DNA of 64,000 bases, taken from contig CAWEXD010000008.1 in the NCBI GenBank assembly GCA_963812945.1, positions 3,990,984 to 4,054,983 on the forward strand, written 5' to 3'. Of the stretch, positions 46,076-54,528 are shown piece by piece. The notes under the pieces were generated by a model, which saw only the letters and a list, made by a program, of their open reading frames with translations, had not been told where the DNA came from and did not search any database. Position 1 is the first letter of the stretch. Each line of letters opens with the position of its first letter. Origin of the DNA: DASRDR01 sp963812945 [NCBI: uncultured Candidatus Rokubacteria bacterium]. GTDB taxonomy: Bacteria; Methylomirabilota; Methylomirabilia; Rokubacteriales. A program made the position numbers and the translations under genes.

Positions 46076-46917
46076 CGAGCCGGCGCGCCGCCGGGCCGGC
46101 GACGACGCTCCCCGCCCGCCGGAAGTCCCCGGCCCCGCGCCGCCGCCAGGGCTCGCTGGCCGCCCGCCTCGCGCGGGCCGCGATCCGCGCGCCGCGCGCC
46201 ATCCGCCTGACCGTGCTGAGCCTCCTGGTGCTCGCGGTGCTGGTCACCGTGAACCTGGCCTACCAGGTCGCCCGAAAGCCGACGGAGCTCTTCGGGCTCG
46301 TCTTCGCCCCGGCCCCGCGCACGCCGCCCGAGACGTGGCTCCGCTACGGCCCGAGGTTCCGGGCCCACGCCACGGACCTGGTGCGCCCCGAATTCCTGGC
46401 CGCCCTCGCCCAGGCGGAGAGCCAAGGGGACCCGCTGGCGCGCACGTACTGGCGATGGCGCTGGACCTGGAACCCGTTCGCCATCTATGCCCCGGCCTCG
46501 AGCGCCGTGGGACTCTTCCAGATGACCGACGCGGCCTTCGCGGAGGGCCGGCGACTGTGCGTCCACGACCACCGGATCGCCCGGGCGGGGCCGTGGCACG
46601 ACCTCGACGCCTGCTGGTTCCCGGCCCTCTACGCGCGGACCGTGCCCGACCACGCCATCGAGATGACAGCCGCCCGCCTGCACGACCACGTCGTCCAGGC
46701 GCTCGGTCCGCCCCGCGTGGCGCGGATCGGGGTGCCCCAGCGGGAGCGGCTGGCCGCGGTGATCCACCTCTGCGGGCCGGCGCGGGGCGCGGCCTTCGTC
46801 CGCCAGGGCTTCCGGGTCGCCCCGGGGGAGCGCTGCGGGACGCACGATCTCGGGGCCTACCTCGCGCGGGTCGCGCGCCTGACCCTGACCTTCGAGCGCC
46901 TCGCGGGTGCGCCGTGA
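46024..46917 (+). CDS. Lytic transglycosylase-like (SLT) protein
   Basis: About 297 residues. A basic N-terminal segment leads to one membrane helix (VLSLLVLAVLVTVNLAY), and then a goose-lysozyme/SLT-like domain: FLAALAQAESQGDPLAR with a candidate catalytic Glu, SAVGLFQMTDAAFAEG, and a C-terminal helical part with paired cysteines. It would cleave peptidoglycan in the periplasm. The start is uncertain: TTG at 46024 is the only standard start that keeps the basic anchor and it overlaps the upstream gene by 52 bp. GTG 46212 would remove that segment. Confidence 0.7.
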   Translation: MLLLPRRDPEGRALAAVASRRAAGPATTLPARRKSPAPRRRQGSLAARLARAAIRAPRAIRLTVLSLLVLAVLVTVNLAYQVARKPTELFGLVFAPAPRTPPETWLRYGPRFRAHATDLVRPEFLAALAQAESQGDPLARTYWRWRWTWNPFAIYAPASSAVGLFQMTDAAFAEGRRLCVHDHRIARAGPWHDLDACWFPALYARTVPDHAIEMTAARLHDHVVQALGPPRVARIGVPQRERLAAVIHLCGPARGAAFVRQGFRVAPGERCGTHDLGAYLARVARLTLTFERLAGAP

Positions 46918-46971
46918 GGCTCGGGACCGCCTGCCTTGCGACGGCGGCCGGCACGTGATAGGCAGTCAGGC

Positions 46972-47277
46972 ATGGGAGAGCAGGGGGCCGGGGCATTCGA
47001 CGTGACGTGCCCATGCTGCAGGGCGGTCCTGACCGTGGATCCCGAGGTGCGCGCGGTGCTGGCCCATCGCGAGCCTCCCCGGAGCGGCCCGCTCTCGACG
47101 CTCGACAAGGCGGTGGACGCGCTCCGGGGCGCCGGGGCGCGCCGCGAGGCGGCGTTCCAGCAGGCGGCCGAGGCCGAGCGGACGAAGGGGGACGTGCTCT
47201 CACGCAAGTTCGGCGAGGGGCTCAAGCGCGCCAAGGACGACCCAAACCCGCCCATCCGGCCGATCGACCTGGACTAG
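46972..47277 (+). CDS. Small zinc-ribbon-like protein
   Basis: 101 residues. The N-terminus has DVTCPCCRAVLTVDPE, a C-x-x-C half-ribbon, so metal would need a partner chain or be absent. The rest is a charged helix (LDKAVDALRGAGARREAAFQ) ending in a Pro-rich acidic tail (PNPPIRPIDLD). Similar short proteins are common in high-GC soil bacteria. Function unknown. Confidence 0.75.
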   Translation: MGEQGAGAFDVTCPCCRAVLTVDPEVRAVLAHREPPRSGPLSTLDKAVDALRGAGARREAAFQQAAEAERTKGDVLSRKFGEGLKRAKDDPNPPIRPIDLD

Positions 47278-47317
47278 GATCGCCACGGATCGCCGAGACC
47301 GCGGCCGGCGACCCGAC

Positions 47318-48340
47318 GTGACGGCGCCCGAGCTCCTCCGGGACGTCCTGCCCGGCGTCAGCCGCTCCTTCGCCCTGTCGCTTCGCGTCCTCCCCCCGGT
47401 CCTCCGGGTCCCGCTCGGGGTCACCTATCTCGTCGCGCGCTCGGCGGACACGATCGCGGATACGCGGGTGCTCCCCCCTCCCGCGCGGCTCACGGCGCTG
47501 CACGCCCTTCGAGCCGCCCTCCAGGACGGGCACGCCGCGCCCCCGATCCTCGCCGGCACCGGGTCGGGAGACCAGCCGCCCGCGGAGCGGATCCTGCTCG
47601 CGCGCCTGCCCGACATCCTGGCGGCGCACCGCGCGCTCGAGCCGGGCGACCGCGCCCGCTCCACGAGCGTCCTCCTCACCCTCACCCAGGCCATGGTCGA
47701 GGTCCTCGAGCGCTTCCCGCTGGAGCTGACCCTCCGCGTGGGCGCCCTCGACACGCGCGCGGACCTGGACCGCTACACCTACATGAACGCGGGCTGCGTG
47801 GGCGAGTTCTGGACGGAGGTGGCGGCGGCCCACCGGCCGCGCTGCGCGGGATGGGATCTGTCCCGCATGCGGGCCTACGGGGCGCGCTTCGGCCAGGGGC
47901 TCCAACTCGTCAACGTGCTCCGCGACCTGCCGCGCGACCTCAGGCTCGGGCGCTGCTACCTCCCGCGCGCGGACCTCGCGGGGCTCGGCCTGACGCCCCA
48001 GGATCTGCTCAGGCCCACGGTGTTCCCGCGCGTCCGCCCGCTGGTGGACGCGCTGATCGACGAGGCGCTGGCCTGCCTCGACGACGGCCGCGCGTACGCC
48101 CTCGCCGTGCCCCGGCGCGAGGCCAGGCTTCGCCTGGCCTCCGTCTGGCCCCTCCTCATCGGGCTCCGCACGCTCGCCCGGCTCCGGCGAGCGGAGAACC
48201 TGCTCGAGCCCTCCGTCACGGTGAAGGTGCCGCGCGGCGAGGTGCGCCGGCTCCTCGCCGGCTCGCTCGCGCTCGTGTGGTCCGACGGCGCGCTCGGCGG
48301 CTGGGTCCGCCGGCTCGCCGCCGGCGCGTGCGCGCGCTGA
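47318..48340 (+). CDS. Squalene/phytoene synthase family protein
   Basis: 340-residue trans-isoprenyl diphosphate synthase (head-to-head). The two aspartate-rich motifs are TYLVARSADTIADT (about 36-49) and LQLVNVLRDLPRDLRLGRCY (about 192-211). These bind diphosphate through Mg2+ and support condensation of two farnesyl (or geranylgeranyl) diphosphates. Similarity of the second motif to eukaryotic-type squalene synthases favours squalene. No hopanoid or carotenoid gene is adjacent, so the product is open. Confidence 0.9.
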   Translation: MTAPELLRDVLPGVSRSFALSLRVLPPVLRVPLGVTYLVARSADTIADTRVLPPPARLTALHALRAALQDGHAAPPILAGTGSGDQPPAERILLARLPDILAAHRALEPGDRARSTSVLLTLTQAMVEVLERFPLELTLRVGALDTRADLDRYTYMNAGCVGEFWTEVAAAHRPRCAGWDLSRMRAYGARFGQGLQLVNVLRDLPRDLRLGRCYLPRADLAGLGLTPQDLLRPTVFPRVRPLVDALIDEALACLDDGRAYALAVPRREARLRLASVWPLLIGLRTLARLRRAENLLEPSVTVKVPRGEVRRLLAGSLALVWSDGALGGWVRRLAAGACAR

Positions 48341-49273
48341 CTACGGGAGCGGACGCTCCGGCGGCACCGTCAGCGCGAGGAGCGCCTCCGGGTCGACCCG
48401 CGCCCCCCCGAGGAGCACCGCGAAGTGCAGATGCGGGCCCGTCACGCGGCCGGTCGCGCCCACGGCCCCGATGACCTGGCCCGCGAGCACGGACTCGCCC
48501 GCCGCGACGCGCGTCTCGGCGAGGTGGTAGTAGAGGGTGAACAGGCCGAGCCCGTGATCCAGCACGACGTTGCGCCCCGCGAAGAAGTGCTCCGCGACGA
48601 GCGCCACGCGGCCGGCGTTCGTCGCGAGGACCGGCGTCCCGACCGGCGCGGCCCAGTCGAAGCCGGTGTGCGGGCTCCGGGGCTGGCCGTTGATGATCCG
48701 GCGGAGCCCGAACCCGCCGGTCGCCCGGGCGCCCTCGACGGGGTGCCGGAAGGGGCCCCGCCAGAGGCGCTCCCGGCCGCTGTCGGCCAGGGCGGCCCGG
48801 ACTTCGCCGCGCTCGCTCGCGACGCGCGCGAGCGTGGGCGGATCCAGATCGACCATCGCCTGCGGGAAGGTGAGCTTCTGCGTCGGGAACGTGCGGGGCC
48901 GCACCGTCACGGCCCCGGCGGCGAGCGCCCCGCCGTTCTTCGCGGCGCTCGGCCGGGTCACCCGCCAGCCGACCACCCCCGGCCGCACGTCGAGGTCGAT
49001 GCCGATCAGCGCGACCCAGTGGCTCCCGCTCGGGAACCCCGCGACCGGGCTGCCGTCCCACTCCACGCGGACATCCGGTGGCGCACCGGTCACCTCGAAG
49101 AGGAGCACGTCACCGGGGTGCGGGCTCGACGGCGCGACCGAGACCTGCACGCCGCCGCTCTCGCCGGGGCTGCCGGGTGTCCCGCCGGCGCGGGCTGCGG
49201 CCGGCGCACCGAGCAGCAGGAGCGCGGCGCCCCGGAGGAGAGCGCGGCGCGAGGGGGGCGCCGGTGCCTTCAC
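48341..49273 (-). CDS. M23-family (LytM) peptidase
   Basis: 310 residues. A twin-arginine-like or Sec signal (SRRALLRGAALLLLG) is followed by a beta-sandwich region (about 40-120) and a C-terminal M23 zinc peptidase (about 180-300). Zinc ligands and catalytic residues are in SPHTGFDWAAPVGTPV (H, D) and TGPHLHFAVL (H-x-H). It would cut peptidoglycan cross-bridges or act as an activator of another hydrolase. The start overlaps the PAC2 gene stop (ATGA). Confidence 0.92.
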   Translation of the reverse strand: MKAPAPPSRRALLRGAALLLLGAPAAARAGGTPGSPGESGGVQVSVAPSSPHPGDVLLFEVTGAPPDVRVEWDGSPVAGFPSGSHWVALIGIDLDVRPGVVGWRVTRPSAAKNGGALAAGAVTVRPRTFPTQKLTFPQAMVDLDPPTLARVASERGEVRAALADSGRERLWRGPFRHPVEGARATGGFGLRRIINGQPRSPHTGFDWAAPVGTPVLATNAGRVALVAEHFFAGRNVVLDHGLGLFTLYYHLAETRVAAGESVLAGQVIGAVGATGRVTGPHLHFAVLLGGARVDPEALLALTVPPERPLP

Positions 49274-50160
49274 TCCGGCGTGGGCGGGGATCCCGGCGGC
49301 TGCTGGCGGAGGAACTGCTCGATCTCGGCCACCAGGTCCTTCGCGCTCGGCAGGTCGCCGACCGGGGACGGCTCGGCGTCCTCGGTCTCCTGGTCCTTCG
49401 CCTCGAGGCGGCGCACGTAGTTCGCCACCTTCCGGTTCTGCTGGAGGACCTCAGCCAGCTGCGCGTCGAACTGCGTCGCGGCCTCCTCGAGCTCGCGGTA
49501 GTCGATCGGGCCGTCGAGGAGCCGATTCACCCGCTGGACCAGGGCGAACGTGGCCCGGGGGTTCTCCATCGCCGAGATGTAGTGCGGCACGTTGGCCCAG
49601 AGGCTGGCCGTGGCGAAGCCCGTGGCCCGCGCCGACGAGGACAGGACGCCGACGATGCCGGTGGGGCCTTCGTAGCGCGTCGGGCGGACGCCGAGGACCG
49701 CGCCCAGCTCGGGATCGGTGGCGAAGCCCGTCAGCCGGACCGGCCGGGTGTGCGGGACCTCGGCGAGGAGCGCGCCGAGGGTGACGACCAGGCTCACCTC
49801 CAGCTCCTTCGCGAAGTCGAGGACGGCGCGGCAGTAGGTCTTCCAGCGGAGGTGCGGCTCGATCCCGACCGCGACGACGACGTCGCGGCTCGCCTGGGTG
49901 CAGAGGGTGAACTCCATCTCGGGCCAGACGATCTCGCGCTCCAGCGTCCCGGGCAGGAGACGGACGAGGGGGCGCTGGAGCCCGAAGTGATAGAACTCCT
50001 CGGGATCCAGGGTCGCGATCCGCTGACCCGCCCACGCGCTCCGGAGGAAGCGCGCCGCGTTGGTCGCCGACTCGGCGGCGTCGTTCCAGCCAGCGAAGGC
50101 CAGGAGGAGCACGGGTCGCCGGAGCCGTCCGGGGTGTTCGTGGATCGTCACCTGGGTCAT
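49270..50160 (-). CDS. PAC2-family protein
   Basis: 296 residues. The N-terminal PAC2 fold begins with RRPVLLLAFAGWNDAAESAT (about 14-33), LDPEEFYHFGLQRP, and includes SLVVTLGALLAEVPHTRPV. This family resembles proteasome-assembly chaperones but is widespread in bacteria lacking proteasomes. The C-terminal 60 residues are a coiled-coil-like helix. ATG 50160 follows GGGAGG. It is co-translated with the M23 peptidase, hinting at a link to the envelope. Function unknown. Confidence 0.88.
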   Translation of the reverse strand: MTQVTIHEHPGRLRRPVLLLAFAGWNDAAESATNAARFLRSAWAGQRIATLDPEEFYHFGLQRPLVRLLPGTLEREIVWPEMEFTLCTQASRDVVVAVGIEPHLRWKTYCRAVLDFAKELEVSLVVTLGALLAEVPHTRPVRLTGFATDPELGAVLGVRPTRYEGPTGIVGVLSSSARATGFATASLWANVPHYISAMENPRATFALVQRVNRLLDGPIDYRELEEAATQFDAQLAEVLQQNRKVANYVRRLEAKDQETEDAEPSPVGDLPSAKDLVAEIEQFLRQQPPGSPPTPE

Positions 50161-50269
50161 CGCGCCGCCTCCCAAGGGGATTCTAGGGCCCCCCGAGCGC
50201 CCGAACAACCGGTATATACTGCGCCTCGCCCATGGTGGGCTCGCACGTCCCCATGCGTCTCGGGGCGCC

Positions 50270-51142
50270 GTGACCCCGCTCGCGCTCGGCTTCGTCGTCC
50301 TGGCGGCCTTCTCTCACGCCACGTGGAACCTCCTCACCAAGCAGAGCCGACACCATCGGGCGTTCCTCTGGTGGACCGGGTTGGTCGGGGCGGTCCTGTA
50401 CCTGCCGGCGGTCTCGTGGAGCGGGCCGGGCTGGCCCTGGCCGACGGCGGCCTGGGCGGGGGTGGTGCTCGCCGCCGTCGTGCGCGCCGCGTACTTCCTC
50501 GCCCTGACCGGGGCGTACGCGCGGGGCGACCTCTCGCAGGTCTATCCCCTCGCCCGCGGGATCGCCCCGGTCCTGGTGCCGCCCGCCGCCATGCTTCTCC
50601 TCGGCGAGCGCCCGAGCGGCCTCGGCTTCCTCGGCGTCCTGACGGTCGGCCTCGGGATCTACGTGCTCCACCTGCCGCACTTCGCCCGGACGGCGTGGCT
50701 CGCGCCCCTCCGCGCCCTCCGGACCGGCGCGGCGCGGTGGGCGATGCTGACCGGCGGCCTGACCACGGTCTACTCCATCCTCGATGCCTGGAACGTCCGG
50801 CAGGGCGTGCCCCCGCTCTTCTACGCCTGGGCGACGATCCCGCTCGCCGCGCTCCTCCTCGCCCCGTGGGCGTGGCGGCCGCCAGCGGCGTGCGTCGCCG
50901 AGTGGCGGGCCGCGGGCGCCCGGATCGCCGCCGTCGCGCTCCTGATGACGGGCGGATACTTCCTGATCCTGCTCGCCGTCCGGATCGCCCCCGTCAGCTA
51001 CGTGGCGCCGGCCCGCGAGCTCTCGATCGTCTTCGGCACCCTCCTCGGCGTCACGGTCCTCCGGGAGCGCCATCCGGCGCCCCGCCTGACGGGGGCCGCC
51101 CTGATCCTCGCCGGCGTGCTCCTCCTGGGCGCCGCCGGCTGA
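50270..51142 (+). CDS. EamA/DMT-superfamily transporter
   Basis: 290-residue drug/metabolite transporter with about ten membrane helices in two EamA repeats. Repeat features: VVLAAFSHATWNLLTKQSR at the N-terminus, ALTGAYARGDLSQVYPLARG, and the second-repeat AVRIAPVSYVAPARELSIVF. The start is the GTG at 50270. A TATACT (50215-50220) upstream is a possible -10 element. Substrate unknown (amino acids or metabolites). Confidence 0.9.
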   Translation: MTPLALGFVVLAAFSHATWNLLTKQSRHHRAFLWWTGLVGAVLYLPAVSWSGPGWPWPTAAWAGVVLAAVVRAAYFLALTGAYARGDLSQVYPLARGIAPVLVPPAAMLLLGERPSGLGFLGVLTVGLGIYVLHLPHFARTAWLAPLRALRTGAARWAMLTGGLTTVYSILDAWNVRQGVPPLFYAWATIPLAALLLAPWAWRPPAACVAEWRAAGARIAAVALLMTGGYFLILLAVRIAPVSYVAPARELSIVFGTLLGVTVLRERHPAPRLTGAALILAGVLLLGAAG

Positions 51143-51212
51143 CGGGCCCGCCGGGGCTTGACGGCAGCCGGGGGCCCGCGCCATCGTTGAGGCCCACTCG
51201 AGAGGAGGCCCC

Positions 51213-52541
51213 ATGCGACGCCACATGCGACGGACGACGATCGCGCTCCTGGCCCTGCTGCTGGTTCCCGGCTTGGGGGGCCTGGGCGCCCCCGGGAGCG
51301 CCGAGGCCGCGCAGCTCCAGTGGTGGAGCCACTGGGCGGTCGAGGACTCCAAGAAGGCGGTGCTCTTCGAGGCGAAGAAGCGCTTCGAGGCGAAGCACCC
51401 CGGCCACACCGTCGAGATCACCTTCTACGAGAAGAAGAACATGTGGCCGGCGCTCCGCGCCGCTTTCACCGCCGGCTCGGGCTTCCCCGACGTCTTCTAC
51501 TACGACAACGACGTCCCCGAGTTCATGGCCGCCGGCTGGCTCGCCGACCTCTCGCAGGGCATCCGCTGGGAGAACGTCGAGCCCTACGGCAAGGCCTTCT
51601 GGACCCGGCCGGGGGCCGCCGGCAAGGTCGGCACCTGGGCGATCCCGGTCGAGGCCGCGTCGGACGAGCTCTACTTCAACAAGAAGCTCTTCCGCGAGCT
51701 CGGCATCGCCGTCCCGGCCAACTTCGCGTTCACGCAGGACCAGTTCAAGGACGTCGTGGCCAAGTGCGCGAAGGCCGGCCACGCGGCCTTCGCGACCGGC
51801 GCCGCCGACCGCGAGTGGGCGGCCATGTACGTCCCGGACATGCTGCTGCTCTCCAAGCTCGGCTACGCGGACGTGCAGAAGCTCTACCGGGGCGAGCTCA
51901 GCTGGAAGGATCCGCGGGTCGTGGACGTCTTCCGCTACTACAAGGAGCTCGTCGACCTCGGGGCGTACGCGAAGGTGCTCACCAGCATGCAGCTCGCCGA
52001 GGCGCACCGGTACTTCCACACCGAGCAGAAGGCGTGCATGTTCCCGGTGGGCTCCTGGTACACGGGGCGGGCCTTCGTGCCGCCGGAGAAGGGCGGCCAG
52101 CCGAAGGAGTTCGAGCTCGGGCTGCTCAACTACCCCCTCATGAAGGACGGCAAGGGGCACGGCGAGAAGATGCTCGGGGTCGCCGGCTCGCTCGCCGTCG
52201 CCGCGAAGAGCCCCAACCTGCCGCTCGCGATCGAGGTGGCGAACGCGTTCGCCGACGTCGAGGTCGGGAACATGTGGATGGCCAAGACCGGCATCCAGAC
52301 GGGCATCAAGACCGACCCCGGGAAGATCGACAGCCCCATCAAGTGGTACTTCGACGAGTTCGCCAAGGTGAACAAGACCTCCAAGTGGGTCGACCTCACC
52401 GCCCAGCAGGTCAAGCTCCTGATGAAGCCGGGGCTCTGGGAGACCTACGTGGCCACGGTCAACCAGGGCCTGCCGAACCGCCTGATCGGCCCCGACGAGG
52501 CCCTGGCCAAGCTCGAGGAGGCCCGGCTCAAGGGCAAGTAG
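51213..52541 (+). CDS. ABC transporter sugar-type substrate-binding protein
   Basis: 442-residue family-1 extracellular solute-binding protein. Signal peptide (about 1-33, partly encoded by a 9-bp repeat-like stretch at 51270-51296) followed by LQWWSHWAVEDSKKAVLFEA and FPDVFYYDNDVPEFMAAGWL. The fold resembles MalE/UgpB. ATG 51213 after AGGAGG. It feeds the two permeases downstream; a strong hairpin (52562-52588) separates them. Proximity to a hydantoinase suggests a nitrogenous ligand such as a pyrimidine derivative (inference). Confidence 0.93.
   Translation: MRRHMRRTTIALLALLLVPGLGGLGAPGSAEAAQLQWWSHWAVEDSKKAVLFEAKKRFEAKHPGHTVEITFYEKKNMWPALRAAFTAGSGFPDVFYYDNDVPEFMAAGWLADLSQGIRWENVEPYGKAFWTRPGAAGKVGTWAIPVEAASDELYFNKKLFRELGIAVPANFAFTQDQFKDVVAKCAKAGHAAFATGAADREWAAMYVPDMLLLSKLGYADVQKLYRGELSWKDPRVVDVFRYYKELVDLGAYAKVLTSMQLAEAHRYFHTEQKACMFPVGSWYTGRAFVPPEKGGQPKEFELGLLNYPLMKDGKGHGEKMLGVAGSLAVAAKSPNLPLAIEVANAFADVEVGNMWMAKTGIQTGIKTDPGKIDSPIKWYFDEFAKVNKTSKWVDLTAQQVKLLMKPGLWETYVATVNQGLPNRLIGPDEALAKLEEARLKGK
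51270..51296 (+). repeat. 9-bp repeat-like stretch in a signal peptide
   Basis: Units ggcttgggg, ggcctgggc, gcccccggg coding for GLGGLGAPG at the end of the signal peptide. Weaker than the other 9-bp repeats. Confidence 0.4.
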
Positions 52542-52561
52542 GGCAGGCTCCTGCTCGCGTC

Positions 52562-52588
52562 GCCGGCGCGGGCCACCCCCGCGCCGGC
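52562..52588 (+). other. Strong intergenic hairpin between binding protein and permease genes
   Basis: Perfect 11-bp stem GCCGGCGCGGG / CCCGCGCCGGC with a 5-nt loop and no T tract. Such elements after binding-protein genes usually stabilise the upstream mRNA or partly attenuate read-through, giving more binding protein than permease. Confidence 0.6.
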
Positions 52589-52650
52589 CCGGATCCGGGC
52601 CCTCTCGTCAGGTCCGTCCGCCCAGTGCCCGCGCCAGGCCGGCTAGCCCC

Positions 52651-53616
52651 GTGAGCGCCAACCCCTTCGGCCGGGCCGCGGCCTTGCCCCAGAGCCTCCC
52701 CCGGGCCGCCGCGCGGCGCGCGGGGCCGCGGCGCCCGTGGGGGGCGATCGCGATCTTCCTCGGCCCCACCCTCGCCCTCTACCTCGCGTTCACGATCTAC
52801 CCGGTGCTCCTGACCTTCTACAACAGCGTCCACACGCTCCGCATGGACCTCGGGATGGTCTACGAGTTCGTCGGTCTCGAGCACTTCCGGGAGATCGTGA
52901 CGAGCGACGAGGTCTTCTGGAAGGCCGCCCGGAACTCGCTCACCTGGGGGCTGGTCGCGCCGATCATCGACATCCCGCTGGCCCTCGGGCTGGCCCTCCT
53001 GCTCCACGCCGGCGTGCCCTTCGCGAAGTTCTTCCGGACCGTGTGGTTCACGCCCGTGCTCATGTCCTACCCGGTGGTCGGCGTGATCTGGCTGTGGGTC
53101 TACAACTACGACTGGGGCATGGCGAACCTGGTGCTCCGCGCCGTCGGACTCGGTGACTACGCCCAGGCGTGGCTCGCGAGCCCGACGACCGCCCTGCCGG
53201 CCCTGATCCTGGTGACCACCTGGATGTTCGCGGGGTTCAACATGGTCGTCCTGCTGGCGGCCATCGCGGCCGTCCCGCCAGAGTACCTGGACGCCGCGCG
53301 TGTCGACGGCGCCGGCAGCATCCGCCGGACCGTCCACGTCCTCGTCCCCCTCATCCGCCCGACGCTCGTGAACCTCGCGATCCTCGACTTCATCGGGAAG
53401 ATGAAGCAGTTCGGCCTCGTGTGGGTGATGACGCGGGGCGGGCCGATGTGGGGCACCGAGACGGTCGCGACCTACGTGGTGAAGCGCGCCTTCGAGTGGA
53501 AGACGCTCGACCTCGGCTACCCGTCGGCGATCGCCGTCCTCTGGTTCGTGATCATCTTCGGGCTCTCGTACGCCTTCACGCGCGCGCTCCAGCGGCGCGA
53601 GGCCCTGGAGTTCTGA
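52651..53616 (+). CDS. ABC sugar-type transporter permease (MalF/UgpA-like)
   Basis: 321-residue inner-membrane permease with six helices. The EAA loop that docks the ATPase reads PPEYLDAARVDGAGSIRRTV (about 209-228). It belongs to the binding-protein-dependent carbohydrate type. The GTG start lies about 110 bp after the binding-protein stop and the next permease begins 3 bp after its stop. No ATPase gene is present, so a shared ATPase elsewhere is implied. Confidence 0.93.
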   Translation: MSANPFGRAAALPQSLPRAAARRAGPRRPWGAIAIFLGPTLALYLAFTIYPVLLTFYNSVHTLRMDLGMVYEFVGLEHFREIVTSDEVFWKAARNSLTWGLVAPIIDIPLALGLALLLHAGVPFAKFFRTVWFTPVLMSYPVVGVIWLWVYNYDWGMANLVLRAVGLGDYAQAWLASPTTALPALILVTTWMFAGFNMVVLLAAIAAVPPEYLDAARVDGAGSIRRTVHVLVPLIRPTLVNLAILDFIGKMKQFGLVWVMTRGGPMWGTETVATYVVKRAFEWKTLDLGYPSAIAVLWFVIIFGLSYAFTRALQRREALEF

Positions 53617-53618
53617 GG

Positions 53619-54449
53619 GTGCGCCCGCGCGCCGCCCGCTGGCTGCTCCTCTTGCCGGTCTTGGCCTACACCCTGTTCTCCGCCGGCCCGTACCTCTGGA
53701 CCGCCACGATGTCGCTCCGCACGACCGACGAGATCTTCCGGAACCACTACGGGCTGCCGATCCCGCCGCGCTGGGAGAACTACCACCGCGCCTGGACCGA
53801 GTTCGGCTACGCGACCTACTTCCGCAACAGCGCGATCGTCACCGTCGTCTCGGTCGCCCTGGTGACCGTGCTGGGCTCGATGTCGGCCTTCGCGTTCGCC
53901 CGGCGGCGGTACGCGTTCCCCGGGCGCGAGCCCTTGTTCCTGCTGATCTTCCTCTCGGTGATGTTCCCGCCGCAGATCATGCTCCTGGCGCTCTTCCAGA
54001 TCCTGGTGCAGTACAAGCTCTTCAACACGCTCACCGGGCTCATCCTCGTCTACGTCGTGACCGAGCTGCCGCTGACGATCTACCTCCTGCGGGCGTTCTT
54101 CGCCCAGATCCCGAGCGAGCTGGAGGAGGCGGCGCGGATCGACGGCTGCGGCGACTGGCGGATGTTCTGGCGCGTAATGCTCCCGATCGCGCTCCCGGCG
54201 GTCGCCACGACGGTCATCCTGAACTTCATCTACTTCTGGAACGAGTTCCTGTACGCCGTCGTCTTCATCACGCAGCAGCAGCGCCGGACGCTCCCGCTCG
54301 CGATCCAGTTCCTGGTGAGCGATCAGTACTTCGACATCGCGATGCTCGCGACGGGCCTGATGATCTCGACCCTGCCCGTGCTCCTGCTCTACGTGTTCCT
54401 CTCCGACTGGTTCGTGAAGGGGATGACCGCCGGCGCGATCAAAGGCTGA
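53619..54449 (+). CDS. ABC sugar-type transporter permease (MalG/UgpE-like)
   Basis: 276-residue partner permease. The EAA loop is IPSELEEAARIDGCGDWRMF (about 165-184), and the family ends with the typical SDWFVKGMTAGAIKG. The GTG start is 2 bp after the upstream permease stop. Six membrane helices. It completes the importer without an ATPase. Confidence 0.93.
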   Translation: MRPRAARWLLLLPVLAYTLFSAGPYLWTATMSLRTTDEIFRNHYGLPIPPRWENYHRAWTEFGYATYFRNSAIVTVVSVALVTVLGSMSAFAFARRRYAFPGREPLFLLIFLSVMFPPQIMLLALFQILVQYKLFNTLTGLILVYVVTELPLTIYLLRAFFAQIPSELEEAARIDGCGDWRMFWRVMLPIALPAVATTVILNFIYFWNEFLYAVVFITQQQRRTLPLAIQFLVSDQYFDIAMLATGLMISTLPVLLLYVFLSDWFVKGMTAGAIKG

Positions 54450-54513
54450 GCCGCACGCCTCTGCGATCCGCGTCGCCTGCCCGGCGGCGGGGCCGGGACG
54501 CCACCCGCGGGGC

Positions 54514-54519
54514 TATAAT
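54514..54519 (+). promoter_or_regulatory. -10 box of the hydantoinase gene
   Basis: Perfect TATAAT ending 9 nt before the ATG at 54529; no ribosome-binding site is visible. Transcription would start 1-3 nt before the ATG, indicating a leaderless mRNA. Confidence 0.6.
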
Positions 54520-54528
54520 GCCGGCGCG

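Noticed and set aside
52562-52588. Hairpin as an intrinsic terminator.
   Set aside because: No T tract follows and the permease genes downstream belong to the same transporter; read as an mRNA-stabilising or attenuating element.
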